From HXMU1420-2 sp017643305 (GTDB lineage: Bacteria; Pseudomonadota; Alphaproteobacteria; Rhodobacterales; Rhodobacteraceae): a stretch of 64,000 nt of DNA. Made by a program: the position numbers and the translations under genes. Where the stretch lies: the NCBI GenBank assembly GCA_965217135.1, contig OZ244249.1:1240001-1304000 (forward strand). The letters are read 5' to 3'. Below, piece after piece: positions 59,393 to 64,000 of the stretch. The notes under the pieces are model-generated. The model had not been told where the DNA came from. It ran no database searches and worked only from the letters and a program-made list of their open reading frames with translations. Every line of letters begins with the position of its first letter. Position 1 is the first letter of the stretch.

Positions 59393-59636
59393 GAATAATC
59401 CCCTTTCGTGCGTTGTCAGAATGCACAAACGGGCTGCAGGCCGACTCTGGGCTGTCTAAGAAAGTTAACAAGAGCGGCCCAATTGCTCACAAAACGGGCA
59501 ATTTCGGTAACGTCTGACGAATTTTGGATCGCAAAAATTGACCGGTGGCCCGCCGATGAATGTCCATTGGACCCAATATCAATGAACTCGGACCGCGATG
59601 TGTCTGTCCGAGTCGTGGGAACTGAAAGGACTGAAT
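59393..59636. promoter_or_regulatory. Divergent promoter region between oxygenase and polyamine-type ABC operons
   Basis: The 244 bases contain the ribosome sites of both operons (AAGGGGA on the left, GAAAGGA on the right). No strong palindrome or clear -35/-10 pair is named. No regulator gene adjoins it. Confidence 0.5.
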
Positions 59637-60707
59637 ATGTCAAATTTGACCAGACGCGCTCTGCTGAAATCCGGTGTCGCAGGTGTTGCTGCCACCACAT
59701 TGGCGACACCCCTTATCGCGCAGGCCAGGTCAGTAAAGATCGGGTCGTATGGCGGATACTTTGAAAACAGCTTTAAAGAATATGTGTATCCGGAGTTCAC
59801 CAAAGCGACCGGGATCGCAGTGGAAAGCGTTACGCAACCGAACTCCTCCGATTGGCTTGTCACATTGCGGCAGGCTGTCGCAGCGGGCAACATCCCGGCC
59901 GATATTTCGCTTTTTGCACGCGACACGATGATCAAGGCAACCCGGATTGGGGACCTGATCGCACCGCTTGACCTGACCAAGATCAAGGGCGCTGGCAACC
60001 TGGACAGCTACTTTGTATTTGAAGGCAAGGATGGCCCGCAGGGCGTTGGCGCGATGTCATGGTTCTCGGCCATGGTGTTCAACCCGAATGAGGTTGAGAC
60101 ACCGGCCAGCTGGGCTGATTTCTGGGACAGCAGCCGGTTTGAGGCGTCTCTCGGTTTGGGCCGAAACTATAACGCTGGTTTACTCGACTTCACGGCTGCG
60201 ACGTTCTTTGACGGTGCTGAAACGATGATGTCCGATGACGGTGTCGTTGCGATCATTGAAAAAGTGGCCGAGCTGAAGCCGAACGTCGCACTTTGGTGGA
60301 CAGCAGAAAGCCAGATGGAACAGTCCATGAAGAACGGGGACGTTGTCGCGGGTCAGTATTATCTGGACGTGGCCAACCTGATGGCGCTGGACGGTTTCCC
60401 GATCAAGCCGACCTTCCCGAAAGAAGGCAATTTGCAGGACTATGGATCCTGGTGCCTGACCGACGGGTCTGACAAGGCTGATGAAGCGGCCGAATTCATG
60501 AACTTTTCGTCCGATCCGTCCATTCAGGCCCTGATGAGCCGCAAGATCGGCACCGCGCCTCTGGTCGACAAATCCATGACCGATCTGACGGATGATGAGT
60601 TCAACTTCGTTTCCGGTACTCCGGCGATCAAACCCGCTTACGAGGCTTACCTGGACAACGAGACCTTCATCAAGGAAAGCTGGGACAAGATGCTGGCTGA
60701 AGCCTAA
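59637..60707 (+). CDS. ABC transporter substrate-binding protein (PotD-like), Tat-type signal
   Basis: A 356-residue receptor from ATG 59637 after GAAAGGA. The N-terminus MSNLTRRALLKSGVAGVAAT has a twin-arginine motif and hydrophobic segment, so folded export by Tat is likely. The family is the spermidine/putrescine-binding group (VKIGSYGGYFENSFKEYVYP and the late segment YGSWCLTDGSDKADEAAEFM). The ligand may be a polyamine, guanidino compound or opine-like cation. Confidence 0.87.
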   Translation: MSNLTRRALLKSGVAGVAATTLATPLIAQARSVKIGSYGGYFENSFKEYVYPEFTKATGIAVESVTQPNSSDWLVTLRQAVAAGNIPADISLFARDTMIKATRIGDLIAPLDLTKIKGAGNLDSYFVFEGKDGPQGVGAMSWFSAMVFNPNEVETPASWADFWDSSRFEASLGLGRNYNAGLLDFTAATFFDGAETMMSDDGVVAIIEKVAELKPNVALWWTAESQMEQSMKNGDVVAGQYYLDVANLMALDGFPIKPTFPKEGNLQDYGSWCLTDGSDKADEAAEFMNFSSDPSIQALMSRKIGTAPLVDKSMTDLTDDEFNFVSGTPAIKPAYEAYLDNETFIKESWDKMLAEA

Positions 60708-60713
60708 TCCGTC

Positions 60714-61766
60714 ATGCACGGATTGGAACTGAAGGGTGTTTCCAAGTCATTTGGGAACACCCGCGCCGTAGAACCCACAGACCTGAAGTTTGCCAAAGGG
60801 GAACTGACCGCGCTTCTCGGCCCATCGGGATGCGGCAAGACTACATTGCTGCGGATGATCGCCGGGCTGGAGGATCCCTCTGGCGGGTCCATTCTGCTGG
60901 AAGGGCAAAACATCACCGGGTTGCCCGCGCACAAACGCAAGTTCGGGATGGTTTTCCAGAACTTCGCGCTGTTCCCGCATTATTCAGTGCGCGAAAACGT
61001 GGCCTATTCGCTGACCATTGGCGGCGTGGACAAACGCACCGCACTGGATGAGGCCAACAATTTGCTGGAAACGGTTCAGCTGGGTGGTTTTGGTGATCGC
61101 CGGATCGGCGAATTGTCTGGCGGGCAACGCCAGCGTGTGGCCATTGCGCGTGCTCTGGCGCAGGAACCCGAAGTGTTCCTGCTGGATGAACCCATGTCCG
61201 CGCTCGACGCCAAGCTGCGCGAAGAAATGCAGGTTGAGCTGCGGCTTTTGCAGCAAAAACTGGGAATCACAACAATTGTTGTGACGCATGACCAACGCGA
61301 AGCGATGACGATGGCCGACCAGATCGTGGTGATGTCAAATGGCCGGGTGGAACAGATCGCCAAGCCGCAGGTGATATATCATCAACCGGCCAATGCTTTC
61401 GTGGCGGATTTCATTGGTAAGGCGAATTTCTTTGATGGCGTCTGCAAGGATGGGGGCGTGCTGGTTGGCGAAAACTTTTTGCAGACCGCATCGAATTTCC
61501 GCACAGAAAGCCCTGTTCGGATTGCGATCCGCCCGGAGCGGGCCTTTATTGACGATGACCCAGGCGCCAACCGTGTGGCCGCCAAGGTTATGTTCGTACG
61601 GGATCTGGGGCCCATGCGCGAATACCACCTGCAGTCCGACATCGGACCGATCATCGTGGAACACGCGGCGGGGGAAACAAACCCTGAGCTCAGAAATGGT
61701 GATGCGACCACCGTGCGCCTGCCGCCGGATGCGCTGCAAGTCTTCCCTAGATACGAGGCCGCATGA
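60714..61766 (+). CDS. ABC transporter ATP-binding protein (PotA-like)
   Basis: A 350-residue ATPase six bases after the receptor. Walker A GPSGCGKTTLLRM, Q-loop FQNFALFPHY, signature LSGGQRQRVAIARAL and Walker B VFLLDEPMSALD are intact. A TOBE domain lies at about 270-350. The HY after the Q-loop is common in polyamine/iron-type ATPases. It overlaps the next gene by four bases (ATGA). Confidence 0.92.
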   Translation: MHGLELKGVSKSFGNTRAVEPTDLKFAKGELTALLGPSGCGKTTLLRMIAGLEDPSGGSILLEGQNITGLPAHKRKFGMVFQNFALFPHYSVRENVAYSLTIGGVDKRTALDEANNLLETVQLGGFGDRRIGELSGGQRQRVAIARALAQEPEVFLLDEPMSALDAKLREEMQVELRLLQQKLGITTIVVTHDQREAMTMADQIVVMSNGRVEQIAKPQVIYHQPANAFVADFIGKANFFDGVCKDGGVLVGENFLQTASNFRTESPVRIAIRPERAFIDDDPGANRVAAKVMFVRDLGPMREYHLQSDIGPIIVEHAAGETNPELRNGDATTVRLPPDALQVFPRYEAA

Positions 61767-62746
61767 CTGTCGCCAACGACATATCTGTGCCGGATAGGGT
61801 GCAATCGGCCAACAAGACATCGACCTTTCCGGCCAAATCTGTGCTGCTGGGCTTTCTGACCTCGGCCATTGTTGTTTTCTGCGTTTTCCCATTCCTTCTG
61901 GTTCTGGCGATCTCCTTCGGGCGCAAAGTGGATGGCGCGGCCTGGGTGTGGGACTTCACCCTGGAAAACTATCAACGCTTCTTTGTCGGTGTTCTCTGGC
62001 CGCAGGAAGTGACGTTTCTTTACCTTCAGCAACTTTACTATTCTTTCTACTTCGCCGTGATCGCCTCGCTTTTGGCGGTGGTGACGGCCTTGCCATTCAC
62101 ATTGGTGCTCACCCGGCTGAGCCGACGCGCGCAGGCGATTTGGCTGGTGTTCATCCTGTCTTCGCTGTCGCTGTCGGAGGTGTTCATCGTCATGGGCTGG
62201 GACATCCTTCTGTCGAACAATTCGGGCTTGCCCAAACTCTTCAAGGAAACCGGCCTGACGGCGTGGTTGAAGGAAGTCGGTTGGTTCCAGACCCTGCGGG
62301 ACTGGGGGCTGGCAAACCCCCGAAACGTCAAGTTCAAGACATCGGATTTCGCGACCATCCTGACGATGAGCTACCTGGTTTGGCCCTATGCGGTGATCCT
62401 TCTGTATCCCGCCCTATCGCGGATGGACCCGTCTCTGGGAGAGGCCGCGCGGACCATGGGCGCCAGCCGCTGGACGGTTACCCGTACGGTGACATTACCG
62501 TCCATCCGTCTGCCGTTGATGGGCACGACACTGTTGTTGTTCGTTTTCCTTTTAGGCACCTACGTGTCGATTACCGTCTTTGCCGCGCCCAACAAGCACA
62601 CAACCGCCGTGGCTATTTATGCCAACATCCGCGGCGCGAACCTGAATGCGCCGTTTGGGGCCACGCAGGCGATCATCCTGCTGATTTCAGCCAGCGTCTG
62701 TCTGTATCTCGGCCATCTTCTGAACCGACGGGCGGAGGGCCGGTGA
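61763..62746 (+). CDS. ABC transporter permease (PotB-like)
   Basis: A 327-residue membrane protein with about six helices. There is an N-terminal cytoplasmic stretch of 25 residues and an insertion around 145-190 (LKEVGWFQTLRDWGLANPRN). The EAA loop is EAARTMGASRWTVTRTVTLP. It is co-translated with the ATPase and shares one base with the next permease (TGATG). Confidence 0.88.
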   Translation: MTVANDISVPDRVQSANKTSTFPAKSVLLGFLTSAIVVFCVFPFLLVLAISFGRKVDGAAWVWDFTLENYQRFFVGVLWPQEVTFLYLQQLYYSFYFAVIASLLAVVTALPFTLVLTRLSRRAQAIWLVFILSSLSLSEVFIVMGWDILLSNNSGLPKLFKETGLTAWLKEVGWFQTLRDWGLANPRNVKFKTSDFATILTMSYLVWPYAVILLYPALSRMDPSLGEAARTMGASRWTVTRTVTLPSIRLPLMGTTLLLFVFLLGTYVSITVFAAPNKHTTAVAIYANIRGANLNAPFGATQAIILLISASVCLYLGHLLNRRAEGR

Positions 62747-63543
62747 TGCGGACGTTTGGTGCGATCTATATGGGGCTGGCATCGCTCGTTCTGGCGATGC
62801 CGATCGTGGTTGTCTGTGGTGCTGCGCTGAATTCGGGGCGCAGCATGTTTTTCCCGCCCGTTGACCCAACATTTGTCCGGTTTGGCGAATTCTTTGTGTC
62901 AGAGCCGGTCTGGACCGCTGCGCTGTGGAATTCGGTCATTGTTGCTGTGGGCGCCTCGATACTGGCTGTCGCAATGGCATGGCCCATCGCTTACTTGCTG
63001 TGGTCGACTGGAACGAAATTGTCCAAAACGCTGGCCGGGCTTGGTTCCCTTCCGTTTGCCGTGCCGCCCATCGTGTTTGGGGTTGGGCTGGGGTTTTTCT
63101 GGGCCTTCACAGGCGGGCTGGGCGAGATTTGGGCTGGTGTCATCAGTCATGCTATCCTGCTTATGGCGCTGCCGCTGGTGACCATTTCCATCGGCCTGCA
63201 ATCCATCGACCGCGCGCATCTGGATGCCGCTGCGACCATGGGGGCGACCGAACAGGTGGCCTTCCGCACTGTCGTTCTGCCGCAAACCATTCCTTACACG
63301 ATATCAGGACTGTTCTTTGTGCTGGTCCTGTCGTTCAACGAATTTATCGTGATCTTCTTCGTGTCGGCGTCGTCTTACGCCACTGTCACGCTGCAAATCT
63401 TCAACTCGCTCCGCAACGGGTACACGCCGACCATGGCGGTGGCCGCGATCACTTTTCTCACAGTTTCGGTTCTGGTGTTTTCGGCCGTTGCTCGCTGGGG
63501 CGACCTGCCGCGCCTGATGGGCGCCGATCAATCTCGCAAATAG
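62746..63543 (+). CDS. ABC transporter permease (PotC-like)
   Basis: A 265-residue membrane protein; ATG 62746 overlaps the previous stop by one base. About six helices are seen, and the EAA-like loop is DAAATMGATEQVAFRTVVLP (about 167-186). The late helix LSFNEFIVIFFVSASSYATV is typical of polyamine/iron permeases. Confidence 0.9.
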   Translation: MRTFGAIYMGLASLVLAMPIVVVCGAALNSGRSMFFPPVDPTFVRFGEFFVSEPVWTAALWNSVIVAVGASILAVAMAWPIAYLLWSTGTKLSKTLAGLGSLPFAVPPIVFGVGLGFFWAFTGGLGEIWAGVISHAILLMALPLVTISIGLQSIDRAHLDAAATMGATEQVAFRTVVLPQTIPYTISGLFFVLVLSFNEFIVIFFVSASSYATVTLQIFNSLRNGYTPTMAVAAITFLTVSVLVFSAVARWGDLPRLMGADQSRK

Positions 63544-63556
63544 AGGAGACATTCCA

Positions 63557-64000
63557 ATGCCACGCCAACCCACCATCGTCGGTCAGGCCGTCTTGTTGGT
63601 CATCGACATCCAGAAATCCGCGTTCATGGATTACAAGGCAGGCATTCCCGTCATGCCCGGCTATCACGAAAACATGGAGCGCGCCAAACGCATCGTGGAT
63701 GCCGCGCATGAGGCGGATATTCCGATCATCTTTTTTCAGGAAATCCACCGTCGCAACAAAATCGACTACGGGCGCGAACTGGATGGAACAGAAGACATCC
63801 ATTGCCTCGAAGGCGAACCCGGCACGCCGGTCGCAAAAGAAGAAATGGACATGCGGTCGACCGATTACTTCATCCACAAACGCCGCTATTCCGTGTTCTT
63901 TGGGACCGAAACGGAAATCCTGCTCAAAGGTCTGAAAGCCAAAACGCTTATCATGATCGGTGGGATGACAGATGTCTGCGTGCATTACAGTTTTGCCGAT
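63557..64000 (+). CDS. Isochorismatase-like cysteine hydrolase (3' end outside window)
   Basis: ATG 63557 behind GAGGAG gives 148 residues before the right edge; full members have about 180-230. Asp17 (LVIDIQK), Lys108 (IHKRRYSVF) and Cys141 (GGMTDVCVHYS) form the expected catalytic triad. Members hydrolyse amides such as nicotinamide, ureido or biuret compounds. It follows the polyamine-type transporter by 13 bases, so it probably cleaves the imported amide. Confidence 0.88.
   Translation, partial: MPRQPTIVGQAVLLVIDIQKSAFMDYKAGIPVMPGYHENMERAKRIVDAAHEADIPIIFFQEIHRRNKIDYGRELDGTEDIHCLEGEPGTPVAKEEMDMRSTDYFIHKRRYSVFFGTETEILLKGLKAKTLIMIGGMTDVCVHYSFAD

Noticed and set aside
1..64000. CRISPR arrays, rRNA operons, prophage or restriction and defence genes
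   Set aside because: No regularly spaced repeats, rRNA segments or recognisable defence or phage genes were seen on reading both strands.

Overview
The window looks like a chromosomal (or large-plasmid) segment of a GC-rich marine alphaproteobacterium, most likely from the Roseobacter/Rhodobacterales group. The basis is the density of TRAP and ABC uptake systems, a DmdA-like demethylase family gene, a lipoprotein with a pseudo-RlpA/SPOR layout, and the overall codon style. No search could be run, so the taxonomy is inference.

Layout. 1-2.9 kb: left-edge lipoprotein, a doubtful small membrane ORF, tRNA-Ser(UGA), IS3-family relics and a MerR-like regulator. 2.9-11.0 kb: a LysR regulator divergent from a tightly coupled operon for an AidB-like acyl-CoA dehydrogenase, a DmdA/GcvT-like methyltransferase, an ADP-forming acyl-CoA synthetase and a BisC/TorA-type molybdoenzyme. 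11.3-22.1 kb: two same-strand IS6-family copies bracket a 9.1 kb catabolic cassette (GMC dehydrogenase pair, MarR regulator, TRAP transporter, FAD-linked 2-hydroxyacid dehydrogenase, aminotransferase). Its ends cut through genes. 22.1-28.5 kb: a CoA-transferase, an IS scrap yard (IS3 and IS110 pieces, a decapitated PhaZ-like hydrolase) and a large acidic glycoside-hydrolase-like protein whose RTX secretion tail lies in a shifted frame.

28.5-43.6 kb: a carbohydrate-type ABC transporter and a run of translationally coupled enzymes: four SnoaL-like proteins, a histidinol-dehydrogenase-like HpsN relative, SDRs, a double cupin, a VOC protein and a MetE-like zinc methyltransferase. A LacI regulator is embedded in the run, and matching LacI-type palindromes lie in the divergent promoter. 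No described pathway that I know matches this set.

43.6-52.0 kb: a minus-strand operon (enolase-superfamily racemase, D-amino-acid dehydrogenase, TRAP PQM, SBF transporter) divergent from a LysR gene and an Asp/Glu racemase-like gene. This suggests epimerise-then-oxidise use of an amino or imino acid.

52.2-56.9 kb: the most notable locus. A guanidine-I (ykkC) riboswitch precedes an ABC transporter, a guanidine hydrolase (GdmH-type ureohydrolase), a 144-aa protein with a strongly His-rich N-terminus and a 53-aa exported membrane peptide with an HxHHE motif. Guanidine hydrolase is a nickel enzyme in the characterised family, so the last two genes are candidates for an undescribed metal-supply or maturation module.

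57.0-64.0 kb: a minus-strand set (2-oxoglutarate/Fe(II) oxygenase, GNAT, metallo-beta-lactamase fold) divergent from a polyamine-type ABC transporter followed by an isochorismatase-like hydrolase that runs off the right edge.
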